64,000 bases of DNA from Bradyrhizobium erythrophlei. Lineage in GTDB: Bacteria; Pseudomonadota; Alphaproteobacteria; Rhizobiales; Xanthobacteraceae. Below, one piece after another: positions 1 through 9,057 of the stretch. The notes under the pieces are model-generated. The model searched no databases, was not told where the DNA came from, and saw only the letters and a program-made list of their open reading frames with translations. The DNA is taken from contig NZ_LT670817.1 in assembly GCF_900129425.1 (NCBI RefSeq), forward strand, positions 4,340,001 through 4,404,000, given 5' to 3'. The first letter of the stretch is position 1. Each line of letters starts with the position of its first letter. A program made the translations under genes and the position numbers.

Positions 1-1
1 G

Positions 2-349
2 AACAAGGAAGCGGCGAAGAGCCTGCTCGTTTATCTGTCGCAATCCGCTTCGGTCGAGAAGATGGTTGTAGCGAGCGGTGGTTACGATTTGCCGTCGTTC
101 GAAAAACAGACGAGCTTTAAGGTCTGGGCGGAGGAAGGTCCGCCGAAGGGAACGCTCTTCCACTATCCGGATCCGTACAAGCATCAAACGCTGTCCATCG
201 CCGCTTCGCCGGCGCCGCCGAAGGTCGCCCAGCAAATCTACGCACAGGCCACCCTGACCAAGATGTGCCTGCGGTATTATCAGGGAGAAACGATGGAGAA
301 GACGCTGGCCTGGGCGGAAGGCGAGTGCGAAGGCTTCATGCGGAGCTGA
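2..349 (+). CDS. ABC transporter substrate-binding protein, C-terminal part (cut by left edge)
   Basis: This open frame runs in from the left edge without a start and ends at a TGA, giving the last 115 residues of a protein. The helical end (KTLAWAEGECEGFMR) and its place directly before two sugar-type permeases and an ATPase point to the periplasmic binding protein of a family 1 (sugar/polyol) ABC importer. No ligand can be inferred because the binding lobes lie outside the window. An ATG at 62 is internal, since coding sequence continues to its left. Confidence 0.75.
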   Translation, partial: NKEAAKSLLVYLSQSASVEKMVVASGGYDLPSFEKQTSFKVWAEEGPPKGTLFHYPDPYKHQTLSIAASPAPPKVAQQIYAQATLTKMCLRYYQGETMEKTLAWAEGECEGFMRS

Positions 350-365
350 GGCTGCGGATATCGCT

Positions 366-395
366 GCAACGGCCCGCCTGATCGCAGGCCGTTGC
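366..395 (+). promoter_or_regulatory. Hairpin between binding-protein and permease genes
   Basis: A 9-bp perfect inverted repeat, GCAACGGCC / GGCCGTTGC, lies 17 nt after the binding-protein stop codon. There is no T-run after it, so it fits an RNA-stabilising or partial-attenuation hairpin. Such structures often lie between a highly expressed binding protein and its permeases. Confidence 0.5.
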
Positions 396-485
396 GGCGC
401 GCATCCGCGGTTTTACCCATACGATCGCAGGCCGGCATGGCGCCGGCTTCTCGATCTCTGATAAAATTCGCGAGGAAGATGCATC

Positions 486-1424
486 ATGGTTGATGTCGCG
501 CTTCAGCCGAACCGTGTTCCCGCTACGCGATCCCCGCGCAAGCGCGCCAGTTTACGGACCGCGCTGAAGCGAAAATCGACCGCGGCATTTCTCATGACGC
601 TGCCGCTGATCCTGCTGATCGGCATTCTCGTGGTCTATCCGGCGTTCTATTCGCTGCATCTGGCGACGCTGAACAAGTCGATGCAGCACTTCATCGGCCT
701 CGGCAATTTCCAATTCCTGTTCAAGCGCGACACCTTTTGGCTGGTGGTGGAGCAGTCGTGCATCTTTGCTATCTCAGCCGTCGTGTTCAAGGCGCTGATC
801 GGCTTCATCGTCGCGCATTTCGTTCACAACATTCCCGCCAAAGGCCAACGCAAGTGGCGCGGCATGCTGCTGGTGCCATGGGTGATTCCCCCCGCGATGA
901 GCACGCTGGCGTGGCTGTGGCTGTTCGATCCTTCCTACAGCGCCTTCAATTACACGCTGTCGTTTTTTGGCATCGGGCCGATTCCCTGGACCGGCGATGC
1001 CAACTGGGCCCGTTTCTCGGTTATCCTGGTCAACGTCTGGTACGGCGCCCCGTTCTTCATGATCATGTACCTGGCATCGCTGAAATCGGTGCCCGACCAG
1101 CTCTATGAGGCCGCGGCGATCGACGGTGCCAACTGGTGGCAGCGCATCTGGTACGTGACGCTGCCGATGATGCGCAACATCATCGCGATTACCACACTGT
1201 TCTCGCTGATCGTCACCTTCGCCAACTTCGACATCGTGCGGATCCTGACCGCGGGCGGTCCGCTCGACCACACCCACCTCTTCGCGACCTGGGCGTTCAG
1301 GATCGGCATCGAGGGCAGCGATCTTCCGCTCGGCGCCAGCGTGTCCTTGTTCATGGTGCCGATCCTCGCGATCGCGGCGGTCTTCATCCTGCGCGGCGTC
1401 AACAAACGCGGGAATGAAGCCTGA
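486..1424 (+). CDS. Sugar-type ABC transporter permease (MalF/UgpA-like)
   Basis: A 312-residue inner-membrane permease with about six hydrophobic segments after a basic 30-residue N-terminus. The conserved cytoplasmic EAA loop that contacts the ATPase is visible at residues 208-230 (EAAAIDGANWWQRIWYVTLP). It would form a heterodimer with the next gene's product, and its stop overlaps that gene's start by one base (TGATG), which indicates translational coupling. An AGGAAG ribosome-binding site precedes the ATG. The family is clear; the transported sugar, polyol or glycerophosphate is not. Confidence 0.9.
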   Translation: MVDVALQPNRVPATRSPRKRASLRTALKRKSTAAFLMTLPLILLIGILVVYPAFYSLHLATLNKSMQHFIGLGNFQFLFKRDTFWLVVEQSCIFAISAVVFKALIGFIVAHFVHNIPAKGQRKWRGMLLVPWVIPPAMSTLAWLWLFDPSYSAFNYTLSFFGIGPIPWTGDANWARFSVILVNVWYGAPFFMIMYLASLKSVPDQLYEAAAIDGANWWQRIWYVTLPMMRNIIAITTLFSLIVTFANFDIVRILTAGGPLDHTHLFATWAFRIGIEGSDLPLGASVSLFMVPILAIAAVFILRGVNKRGNEA

Positions 1425-2338
1425 TGACAAGCACCGTAGTGATCGACAAGGCGGCACCGAGCCGGACGGTCAAATATGGCAGCATGAGCCGCGACCGCAC
1501 CTGGGCGCTGCGCTGGTCGTACTTCTTCCTGACGTTGTTCGCGATCTTCTCGCTGGTGCCGCCGCTCTACATGCTGATCACCTCGCTGAAGAGCAGCGCG
1601 GAGATTTCGGCGGCAACCAACCCCTGGTGGGTGTTTCATCCGACGCTGTCGAACTACGTGGGACTGCTGACCTCGAACCAGTTCCTGCGATTTTTCCTGA
1701 ACTCGGCCATGGTTTCGATCTTTGTGGTGACCATCACCATGCTGATCAGTGTGCCGGCGGCGTTCGCGCTGGCGCGAATGCGGTTCTGGGGCTCGGCGAC
1801 GCTCGCGACCGGGGTATTCCTGACCTATCTCATTCCGGACAGCCTGCTGTTCATTCCGTTGTTCAAGATGTTCGCCGTGTTCGGCGACTGGACCGGAATC
1901 CAGCTGATCAACCGGTGGTACGTCCTGCTGTTCATCTATCCGACGCTGACGGTGCCGTTCTGCACCTGGATCATGATCGGCTACTTCGCGTCGATTCCGA
2001 AGGAACTCGACGAGGCCGCCATCATCGACGGTGCGTCGTGGTTTCAGACGCTGACGCGCATCTTCATTCCGGTCGCGCTGCCCGGCCTGATCGCCGCAAC
2101 CATTTTCGCGTTCACGCAGTCATGGGCGCAGTTCCTCTATCCGCTGGTGTTCACGACCTCGACCGATCAACTGGTGCTGCCGGTCGGCATCATCACCACC
2201 CTGATCAAGGGCGACGTCTTCAACTGGGGACAGATCATGACCGGCGCGCTGCTCGGCGCCGCCCCGCCGCTGATCATCTACGCGTTCCTGATGGACTACT
2301 ACATCGCCGGCCTGACCGCCGGTGCGACAAAGGGTTGA
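1424..2338 (+). CDS. Sugar-type ABC transporter permease (MalG/UgpE-like)
   Basis: A 304-residue second permease subunit with six predicted membrane spans. The EAA motif starts near residue 197 (DEAAIIDGASWFQ) and is followed by a hydrophobic C-terminal half. The start codon overlaps the stop of the upstream permease and the ATPase gene follows after 5 nt, so the four transporter genes form one operon. Length and motif spacing are normal for the CUT1 family. Substrate is not deducible. Confidence 0.9.
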   Translation: MTSTVVIDKAAPSRTVKYGSMSRDRTWALRWSYFFLTLFAIFSLVPPLYMLITSLKSSAEISAATNPWWVFHPTLSNYVGLLTSNQFLRFFLNSAMVSIFVVTITMLISVPAAFALARMRFWGSATLATGVFLTYLIPDSLLFIPLFKMFAVFGDWTGIQLINRWYVLLFIYPTLTVPFCTWIMIGYFASIPKELDEAAIIDGASWFQTLTRIFIPVALPGLIAATIFAFTQSWAQFLYPLVFTTSTDQLVLPVGIITTLIKGDVFNWGQIMTGALLGAAPPLIIYAFLMDYYIAGLTAGATKG

Positions 2339-2343
2339 ACTCA

Positions 2344-3444
2344 ATGGCTGACGTCACGTTGCGCAAGGTTATCAAGCGTTACGACGACGTCGAGGCGGTG
2401 CGTGGCATCGATCTCGACATCGCCGACCACGAGTTTGTCGTGCTCGTGGGGCCATCGGGCTGCGGAAAATCGACCACGCTGCGGATGATCGCAGGCCTGG
2501 AGGACATCACCGACGGCGACATCATGATCGGGGGCGATGTCGTCAACGACGTGCCGCCGAAGGACCGCGACATCGCAATGGTGTTCCAGAATTACGCGCT
2601 CTATCCGCACATGACGGTCGCGGAAAACATGTCGTTCGGCCTGCGCCTGAAGCACTATCCGAAGGCCGAGATCAAGACCCGTATCGACGAAGCCGCGCGC
2701 ATGCTGGATATCGTCGAACTTGTCGACCGCAAGCCGAAGCAATTGTCGGGCGGCCAGCGCCAGCGAGTCGCCATGGGCCGGGCCATCGTTCGCAATCCCA
2801 AGGTTTTCCTATTCGACGAACCGCTGTCCAATCTTGACGCCAAGCTTCGGGTCCAGATGCGGATCGAAATCAAGAAGGTGCATCAAAAAGTCCGCACGAC
2901 CACCGTCTATGTGACCCACGACCAGGTCGAAGCGATGACGCTGGCCGATCGGGTCGTGGTCATGAACCATGGCCGCATCGAGCAGATCGGCACGCCGAAC
3001 GATCTCTATCACAATCCCGCCACGCGCTTTGTTGCAGGCTTCATCGGCTCGCCCGCGATGAACTTCATGCCCTGCCAGCTGGAGGAGGTCGGCGGCAAAC
3101 TCCACATTCGCCTGACTGACCGTATCGCCGTTCCGCTGCCGCCTGCTCGCGCAGCGCGATATCAAAGCGTGGCGCGAAACGAGAAATTGCAGCTGGGCCT
3201 GCGGCCGGAACACGTCACCGAAGCAAAAGCGCATCCGGAGCCGGGGGTCGAGAGCTTCGATGCGGTGCTGGATGTGACGGAGCCGATGGGGATGGAGACG
3301 CTGATTTATTTTACGCTCGAAGGCGCCCAGATCTGCGGCCGGGTCAACCCCAACGCCGGCGCGCGCGATGGCGGCCCGCTTCGATTGGCAGTGGACCTCA
3401 ACAATATGCACCTGCTAAATGAGGTGACCGGCGCTGTCATTTGA
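2344..3444 (+). CDS. ABC transporter ATP-binding protein (UgpC/MsmK type)
   Basis: A 366-residue ATPase that powers the importer encoded just upstream. It has Walker A GPSGCGKS at residues 36-43, the Q-loop FQNYALYPHM near 81, the ABC signature LSGGQ at 134-138, Walker B FLFDEP at 155-160, and a C-terminal TOBE-type regulatory region from about 280. The frame is open far upstream, but the ATG at 2344 begins the family N-terminus (MADVTLRKV) directly after the permease stop. The length matches CUT1 ATPases such as UgpC and MalK. Confidence 0.92.
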   Translation: MADVTLRKVIKRYDDVEAVRGIDLDIADHEFVVLVGPSGCGKSTTLRMIAGLEDITDGDIMIGGDVVNDVPPKDRDIAMVFQNYALYPHMTVAENMSFGLRLKHYPKAEIKTRIDEAARMLDIVELVDRKPKQLSGGQRQRVAMGRAIVRNPKVFLFDEPLSNLDAKLRVQMRIEIKKVHQKVRTTTVYVTHDQVEAMTLADRVVVMNHGRIEQIGTPNDLYHNPATRFVAGFIGSPAMNFMPCQLEEVGGKLHIRLTDRIAVPLPPARAARYQSVARNEKLQLGLRPEHVTEAKAHPEPGVESFDAVLDVTEPMGMETLIYFTLEGAQICGRVNPNAGARDGGPLRLAVDLNNMHLLNEVTGAVI

Positions 3445-3487
3445 CGGTCGTACAAGAAAACGCCGAAAGGCTGGGCAAGGACTGGGA

Positions 3488-4477
3488 ATGGCGACCAACA
3501 AGAAGAAAATTTTCGTCACTGAATCGATGTCGCAGCCAGGACGGGCCCTGTTGAGGGAGCGGGACGATATCGAAATCGTCGAATTCCCCAATATGATTTC
3601 CGCCGGAGATTTCGAGGCGATGCTGAAAGCGCAGGCGCCGGTTCACGGCGTGGCGCTCGGCGCCACCCGTTTCGGCGAGCCGGAGCTCGAGGCTTCCCAG
3701 GACATGAAGGTGGTGACCCGGATCGGCGTCGGCTATGACGCCGTCGACGTCCCGGCCCTGAGCCGCCGCAACATCCCGCTGATGGTGGCGGGCACCGCCA
3801 ATTCGCCTTCGGTCGCCGAACAGGCGCTGTTCATGATGCTGACCCTGGCCAAACGGGCCGTCGAGATGCACGCCCTGGTGAAGGACGGCCAGTGGGCTAC
3901 CCGGCTCGGCAAACTGCCCTACGATCTCTTCGGCAAGACGGTTCTGATCGTCGGCTTTGGCCGCATCGGCACCCGCACCGCCAAGCGCTGCCTGGCCATG
4001 GAAATGAATGTTGCGGTCTACGATCCCTACAAATCGGCCGCCGAGATCAAGGCGGCGGGCTGCGAGCCGGTTGCCGATCTCGATGCGGCGCTGCCGCGCG
4101 CCGATTTCGTCAGCGTCCACTGCCCGAAGACACCGGAGACGGTCGGGATGTTCAATGCGGCGCGGCTGAAGCGCATGAAGCTGACGGCCTACTTGATCAA
4201 CACCGCGCGCGGGGGGATCGTCGAGGAGGCGGCGCTTTATGATGCGCTGGTGTCCGGCAAGCTCGCCGGCGCCGGTCTCGACGTTTTCGAGCAGGAGCCG
4301 CCGTCATCAGGCCATTCGCTGTTCGAGCTTCCCAATATTATCATTGCCCCGCACGTGGCCGGGGTGACGCGGGAAGCCGTCGACCGCATGAGCGAGCAGA
4401 CCGCGCGCAATATCCTGAGCGCACTCGACGGCGAACCGATACGTCAGAACGTCATCAATCAGGACGTGCTTGGCTGA
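3488..4477 (+). CDS. D-2-hydroxyacid dehydrogenase (SerA-like family)
   Basis: A 329-residue NAD(P)-dependent dehydrogenase of the D-isomer-specific 2-hydroxyacid family. The Rossmann motif VGFGRIG is at 155-161. The catalytic triad can be placed at Arg241 (NTARGG), Glu270 (FEQEPP) and His289 (IAPHVAG). It lacks the C-terminal ACT domain of many phosphoglycerate dehydrogenases, so 3-phosphoglycerate should not be assumed. It lies 43 nt after the transporter ATPase and just before an amidase, and may process the imported compound. Confidence 0.85.
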   Translation: MATNKKKIFVTESMSQPGRALLRERDDIEIVEFPNMISAGDFEAMLKAQAPVHGVALGATRFGEPELEASQDMKVVTRIGVGYDAVDVPALSRRNIPLMVAGTANSPSVAEQALFMMLTLAKRAVEMHALVKDGQWATRLGKLPYDLFGKTVLIVGFGRIGTRTAKRCLAMEMNVAVYDPYKSAAEIKAAGCEPVADLDAALPRADFVSVHCPKTPETVGMFNAARLKRMKLTAYLINTARGGIVEEAALYDALVSGKLAGAGLDVFEQEPPSSGHSLFELPNIIIAPHVAGVTREAVDRMSEQTARNILSALDGEPIRQNVINQDVLG

Positions 4478-4531
4478 TTTCTCCAGTGATTTAAACTGGC
4501 GTCGGCGCTTTGGTGACTCGCGGGGATTGAT

Positions 4532-5956
4532 ATGGCCTTCAGGGAGTACGGTGACTATGACGCGGTCGGCCTTGCCGAGCTGGTGCGAAAGAAGCAGGTC
4601 AGCGCGCGCGAACTGCTGGACGAGGCGATTGCCCGCACCGCCAAGGTCGATCCCGAAATCAATGCCGTGGTGGTGAAACATTACGACTATGCGGAGCGGC
4701 AAATCGATCGGGGGCTTCCGGATGGGCCCTTCACCGGCGTGCCGTTCCTGTTGAAGGATCTGGATATCCTCGAGGGCACGGTGACCACCTTCGGCGCGAG
4801 CGTCTACAAGGATAACGTCGCCGACCATAGCAGTACCCTCGCCCAGCGCTTCCTCAATACCGGCGTGACGATCTTCGGTAAAAGCTCGAGCCCGGAATTC
4901 GGATTGCTGCCGACCACCGAGTCCCGGCTGTTCGGCCCAACCCGCAATCCCTGGAATCTCGCACATTCGTCGGGCGGTTCCTCCGGCGGCGCCGGGGCGG
5001 TGGTCGCGTCACGCATCCTTCCGTTGACACATGCCAGCGACGGCGGCGGTTCGATCCGGATTCCGGCGTCCGCATCCGGCGTGTTCGGCTTGAAGCCGAG
5101 CCGGGCGCGCAATCCGCTTGGCCCCGACCGCGGCGAAGGCTGGAGCGGTTTTTCCTGCGCCCATGTCGTGAGCATCAGCGTGCGCGACAGTGCGGTCATG
5201 CTGGACGCGACCCACGGTCCGGAACTGTGGAGCCCCTATTTCGTGCCGCCGCCGGCGCGGCCCTTTGCCGAGGAAGTCGGGCGCGATCCCGGGCGGCTTC
5301 GCATCTCCTTTACCGACAAGTCTCCTTATGGCGACACCATCGATCCCGAGATCGCGGCAGCGGTTCGGGAAACCGCGACCCTGCTGGCCGCGCTCGGCCA
5401 TGATGTCGAGGAGCGCGCACCTGTGCTGGCGGCCGATCCGGGCGTGGTGATGGGGACCATCGTCAGCGCCAATGTTGCGCTGAATGTGCGGCAGGCCGAG
5501 CAGCGCTTCGGCCGCGCCATGACGGCCCGCGATTTCGAAATATTGACGCTGGGGAGCGCCCACATCGCAAAGGAAACGACCGCGACCGACTATGTCGCCG
5601 CACAGCTCAGCGCCTTCCAGATTTCGCGCGGCCTTGCGGCCTTCTTCGAGGCCTGCGACGTATTCCTGTGTCCGACGCTCTGCCTGCCGCCGCTGCGGAT
5701 CGGCGAACTCAACTCGATGTCGGAGGATCTGTCGCATATCGCCCCAATGCTGCGCCGCTATATGCCGGCGACCGCCATGTTCAACATGTCGGGCCAACCC
5801 GCGATGTCCGTGCCACTAGCCTGGAACGCCGCCGGATTGCCGCTCGGCATGATGTTCGCCGCCCGTTTCGGCGACGAGGGCACCTTGTTCCGGCTGGCGG
5901 GCCAGCTTGAGCAAACGCGCCCCTGGAAAGACAAATTCCCGCCAGTTTGTGCGTAG
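4532..5956 (+). CDS. Amidase (amidase-signature family)
   Basis: A 474-residue serine amidase that hydrolyses a carbon-nitrogen amide bond. The Ser-cisSer-Lys machinery is visible: Lys75 in VPFLLKDLD, the cis-Ser near 150 in SSGGSSGGA, and the nucleophile Ser174 in GGGSIRIPAS. No signal peptide is seen, so it is cytoplasmic. It is not GatA: there are no gatB or gatC neighbours. It follows the dehydrogenase by 54 nt and may belong to the same catabolic unit. Substrate unknown. Confidence 0.88.
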   Translation: MAFREYGDYDAVGLAELVRKKQVSARELLDEAIARTAKVDPEINAVVVKHYDYAERQIDRGLPDGPFTGVPFLLKDLDILEGTVTTFGASVYKDNVADHSSTLAQRFLNTGVTIFGKSSSPEFGLLPTTESRLFGPTRNPWNLAHSSGGSSGGAGAVVASRILPLTHASDGGGSIRIPASASGVFGLKPSRARNPLGPDRGEGWSGFSCAHVVSISVRDSAVMLDATHGPELWSPYFVPPPARPFAEEVGRDPGRLRISFTDKSPYGDTIDPEIAAAVRETATLLAALGHDVEERAPVLAADPGVVMGTIVSANVALNVRQAEQRFGRAMTARDFEILTLGSAHIAKETTATDYVAAQLSAFQISRGLAAFFEACDVFLCPTLCLPPLRIGELNSMSEDLSHIAPMLRRYMPATAMFNMSGQPAMSVPLAWNAAGLPLGMMFAARFGDEGTLFRLAGQLEQTRPWKDKFPPVCA

Positions 5957-5990
5957 ATCGACAAAACTCAGCCTTATTCGAGAGCAAAGT

Positions 5991-6461
5991 ATGGCATGGG
6001 ACAGCCGCGGAACTCATTCCGCCGCTTATGGCGCAATATTCGGAGTCCAGATTTTGAGTCAGAGCGATCCCACCGATCATGCGCTGGCGGCCATCGCCAG
6101 CATCCTCGACCATCCGGAACCCCATCGCGAGCCCGAAAGGCCGGCGGTGGAGGACAGACCGCTCGCCCCCGAGCGGACCTCGGCGGATGGTTATCAGCGG
6201 GTCGGTCCCGGCCCCATGGCGGCGATCCGCTTCAAATGGACGGTCCGCCGCGAGGCCAATGGCGAGTATTACGTGGATGAGACCATCGGTGAGAATTCCA
6301 CGCCGATCGTCAGCGGGCCGATGTCCGGGGATGCCGCGGTCAAATTCGCGGACGATTGCGAAAGCGCGGCGCGGCAGCGATTCGAACAGCTCAAAAGCGA
6401 AATGATCGGACCGGATCCGGCGATCGCGAATTTCGTCCGGAAGAACAGCGGCGAGATGTAG
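5991..6461 (+). CDS. Hypothetical protein
   Basis: A 156-residue protein of unknown function if started at ATG 5991. The part from the alternative TTG at 6054 (LSQSDPTDHALAAIAS) reads more like a conserved N-terminus, so the first 21 residues may be untranslated. The C-terminal half has alternating polar and hydrophobic strands and an acidic helix rich in Glu and Lys. It has no signal peptide, membrane segment or recognisable motif. It sits 34 nt after the amidase and could be co-transcribed. Confidence 0.6.
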   Translation: MAWDSRGTHSAAYGAIFGVQILSQSDPTDHALAAIASILDHPEPHREPERPAVEDRPLAPERTSADGYQRVGPGPMAAIRFKWTVRREANGEYYVDETIGENSTPIVSGPMSGDAAVKFADDCESAARQRFEQLKSEMIGPDPAIANFVRKNSGEM

Positions 6462-6593
6462 CTTTCCCCTCTTAGCGTCGCGAGCCCAACGACCGAAGGC
6501 ACTGGAAAGCCCGATAGCCGCAACAAGCCCTTTTGCGAATACGATCCGCTGTTCTATATCGGCGGTGGTTCATATTGCGCGAAAGAAAGCCTG

Positions 6594-7370
6594 ATGATTC
6601 GAATTCTCGCCTGCCTCGCCGCTGCATTTTTTCTTGTCTCGTCCCCGGCGCATTCCCAGCAAGCCTCCCGCCTTGACGAGATCATGAAACGCGGGACGTT
6701 GCGTGTCGGTCTGACCGGCGACTATTTGCCGTTCAGTTCATTCGACGCGGTCACCTCGAAATTCCGGGGTTTCGACGTCGACATGGCGGAAGCGCTGGGC
6801 AAGGCACTCGGCGTCAAGGTCGAGTACGTTCACACCGCGTGGCCGCAAATGACCAGGGATTTTGAGGCCGACAATTTCGACATCGCGATGGGCGGGGTTT
6901 CGATCACGCTCGATCGTCAGAAGAAGGGATTGTTCTCCTCGCCGATCATGCGCGAGGGCAAGACGCCGATCGCGCGTTGCACCGACAGGGGCAAATACCA
7001 AACCATCGCCGATATCGACAAACCGGGCACCCGCGTGATCGTCAATTCCGGCGGCACCAACGAACGATTTGCCCGGGCCAACGTCAAAAATGCCGAGATC
7101 AGGGTCTACAACGACAACGTCACGATCTTCGACGAGATCGCCAAGGGCGACGCCGATCTGATGATCACCGATGCATCCGAAACGCGATACCAGCAGAAGC
7201 TTCACGCCGGCGTGCTGTGCGCGGTGCATCCGGAAAAGCCGTTCGACTTCGCTGAAAAAGCCTACTGGCTGCAGCGCGATTTCGCCCTCAAGGCGTTCGT
7301 CGACCAGTGGTTGCACATCGCCGTCGAGGACGGCAGCTTCAAGAAGATCTATGCGGCCTGGTTTGAATAG
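6594..7370 (+). CDS. Cyclohexadienyl dehydratase-like periplasmic protein (PheC family)
   Basis: A 258-residue exported protein with a signal peptide (residues 1-21, ending AHSQ) and a type 3 periplasmic-binding fold. Segments such as LRVGLTGDYLPFS, GGTNERFARANVKNAEI, DNVTIFDEIAKGDADLMITD and a KAYWLQRDFALKAFVDQWLH-type end match PheC, the dehydratase of prephenate/arogenate, more closely than ordinary amino-acid binding proteins. No transporter genes flank it, which supports an enzyme over an ABC receptor. A stand-alone amino-acid binding protein remains possible. Confidence 0.72.
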   Translation: MIRILACLAAAFFLVSSPAHSQQASRLDEIMKRGTLRVGLTGDYLPFSSFDAVTSKFRGFDVDMAEALGKALGVKVEYVHTAWPQMTRDFEADNFDIAMGGVSITLDRQKKGLFSSPIMREGKTPIARCTDRGKYQTIADIDKPGTRVIVNSGGTNERFARANVKNAEIRVYNDNVTIFDEIAKGDADLMITDASETRYQQKLHAGVLCAVHPEKPFDFAEKAYWLQRDFALKAFVDQWLHIAVEDGSFKKIYAAWFE

Positions 7371-7422
7371 ATATCGCCGAATGACCGGCGTTTCCTGGAA
7401 ATTGACCGCCGCTCCGGTCGTA

Positions 7423-7452
7423 AACTAGACTGGCCGGAACTAGACTGGCCGG
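7423..7452. repeat. 15-bp tandem repeat (two units)
   Basis: AACTAGACTGGCCGG is present twice head to tail with no spacer, in the gap between the PheC-like gene and the DUF2147 gene. It may be replication slippage or a duplicated binding site; nothing here decides. Confidence 0.8.
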
Positions 7453-7574
7453 CACGCGCATTGAACCAAAGCCGCTAATCCACGACTCATACCATGAAAG
7501 TGATGTAGGTCACGTTGCAGAAAACTGCCGAAGTGTAGGGTCGGGAACGGATTCCACCTACTCAGGAGGTGATC

Positions 7575-8381
7575 ATGAAAACGCTGTTTGCCGTCGCCGC
7601 GTTTCTGTTGGCAAGCACGGCCGCCCAGGCTCAGTACACGTTCGAGTATGGCGGACGTACCATTCGCATCGATCCGGATCGTGGAACGGTTTCGATCCCC
7701 GGGGTCTACGACAACAGCGGACGGCGATCGAAGCGCTCGCATAGCGACCAGGACAGCGACCGTCAGCGCAAACAGGCGCCGCAACAGGCGAAGGGCGATC
7801 CGCAGGTGCCGGCCGCCAACGCACCGCCTGTCGACCAGGCTCCCGCTCCTGCGCCCGCAAACGCTCGACCCGAACCTTCCAACGCCACGGCGCACGTAGC
7901 GCCTGGGGATACCGCGGTCTCACCGCCGCCTGCGCCAAACGCGGCTGCACCGCAAGGTCAACAGGGCGCTGCGCCGGTCGCCACACCGGCGCCCGCGCCC
8001 GCGGTTGCAACCGCGCCGGTGGCGGCGCCGATCCAAAAGCAGCAGACCCCTGCCCCCGCCACCCCGGCAACCCAGGCGGCCGATACGCCGCTCGGCGTGT
8101 GGCTGACGGAAGAAAAAGAGGGCAAGGTCCGGATCGAGCAATGCGGTGCCAATCTCTGCGGGTATTCGGTGGACACGAAATCGAACCAGAACGGCGAACA
8201 GGTTCTGATCAACATGAAGCCAGGTAAGGAAACCGAATGGACCGGGCGAATTCTCGACCCGAATACCGGTAGCACCTATGATTCAACGATCGCGCTGAAA
8301 GGTTCGGACACGCTTCGGGTTCAGGGCTGCGCCTTCAGCGGCATGTTCTGCGGCGGCCAGACCTGGAGCCGGGTGAACTAG
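7575..8381 (+). CDS. DUF2147 domain secreted protein
   Basis: A 268-residue exported protein with a signal peptide at 1-20 (ending AQAQ), a low-complexity Pro/Ala linker at about 70-170, and a C-terminal DUF2147 domain beginning at LGVWLTEEKEGKVRIEQCG with four Cys residues. The ATG at 7575 is preferred over a GTG at 7569 because the perfect AGGAGG at 7564-7569 is then spaced 5 nt. The family is periplasmic or surface-exposed and of unknown function. The gene stands alone and is followed by a strong terminator. Confidence 0.85.
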   Translation: MKTLFAVAAFLLASTAAQAQYTFEYGGRTIRIDPDRGTVSIPGVYDNSGRRSKRSHSDQDSDRQRKQAPQQAKGDPQVPAANAPPVDQAPAPAPANARPEPSNATAHVAPGDTAVSPPPAPNAAAPQGQQGAAPVATPAPAPAVATAPVAAPIQKQQTPAPATPATQAADTPLGVWLTEEKEGKVRIEQCGANLCGYSVDTKSNQNGEQVLINMKPGKETEWTGRILDPNTGSTYDSTIALKGSDTLRVQGCAFSGMFCGGQTWSRVN

Positions 8382-8407
8382 CAGCCATCGACAATAGCGG
8401 TTCATTG

Positions 8408-8435
8408 AAGGCCCCGTCTGCGGCGGGGCCTTTTG
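8408..8435 (+). terminator. Rho-independent terminator of the DUF2147 gene
   Basis: The stem AAGGCCCCG / CGGGGCCTT (9 bp) with a 7-nt loop is followed by a short T-run. It lies 26 nt after the stop codon and also separates the convergent cupin gene. Confidence 0.85.
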
Positions 8436-8487
8436 CTTGCGCGAATACGCGGCGCATCAGGTCGAGCCGACCGTTCGAGCCGCGGGA

Positions 8488-8895
8488 CTATTCTCCGACC
8501 TTTTCGGAATATTCCGCGTCGGTCACCGGCTCCATCCAGGTCGCGTGATTCCCGTCGAGGGATTCCTGCATCGCGATGTGGGTCATGCTCGTGGTCGGGG
8601 AGCCACCGTGCCAATGCTTCTCGCCGGGCGGAATCCAGACTACATCGCCCGGCCGGAGCTCGCGCATAGGCCCACCCTTGGTTTGGATTCGACCGACGCC
8701 CGAGATCACGTACAGGGTCTGGCCCAGCGGATGCGTGTGCCAGTTGGTCCGCGCGCCCGGCTCGAACGAGACGCGGTTGGCGACCAGCCGCGCAGGGGCA
8801 CTCGTTGCAATGACAGGATCCTGCCACACCGTGCCGGTGAAATATTCCTTGGGTGCCCGGCGCGTCGGTCGCGATCCCGCGAGATGGATATCCAT
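8488..8895 (-). CDS. Cupin-domain protein
   Basis: A 135-residue single-domain cupin. Metal ligands are visible in the two cupin motifs: NWHTHPLGQTLYVISG with His53 and His55, and PGEKHWHG with His94 and His96. It resembles small RmlC-like proteins annotated with carboxymuconolactone or quercetin-type activities, but the reaction cannot be assigned. No signal peptide. It is upstream of nothing on its strand and lies beside a palindromic repeat that separates it from the RraA-family gene. Confidence 0.82.
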   Translation of the reverse strand: MDIHLAGSRPTRRAPKEYFTGTVWQDPVIATSAPARLVANRVSFEPGARTNWHTHPLGQTLYVISGVGRIQTKGGPMRELRPGDVVWIPPGEKHWHGGSPTTSMTHIAMQESLDGNHATWMEPVTDAEYSEKVGE

Positions 8896-8923
8896 GACGT
8901 TTCTCCCTTCCTGAGCAAAATAT

Positions 8924-9056
8924 ACCTCATGGTGAGGAGGCGGCTTTGCGCCGTCTCGAAACCATGAGGTTGTCTCATCCTTCGAGCTGCGGCCAACGGG
9001 TCCGCGCGAAGCGCGGCCCGATGGTAAACTCCGACGCCGCGGCCCCAGGATGAGGA
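8924..9056. repeat. Intergenic palindromic repeat pair
   Basis: Two inverted repeats fill the gap between two minus-strand genes: ACCTCATGGT / ACCATGAGGT (8924-8970), and TCATCCT / AGGATGA closing an outer structure up to 9054. The arrangement resembles dispersed palindromic elements of rhizobial genomes. It could act as a terminator or mRNA stabiliser for the RraA-family gene upstream of it on the minus strand. Confidence 0.7.
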
Positions 9057-9057
9057 A

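Noticed and set aside
1414..2343. N-terminal extension of the ABC ATPase reaching back over the permease gene
   Set aside because: The sequence is the permease gene read in another phase; the ATPase family N-terminus begins at 2344.
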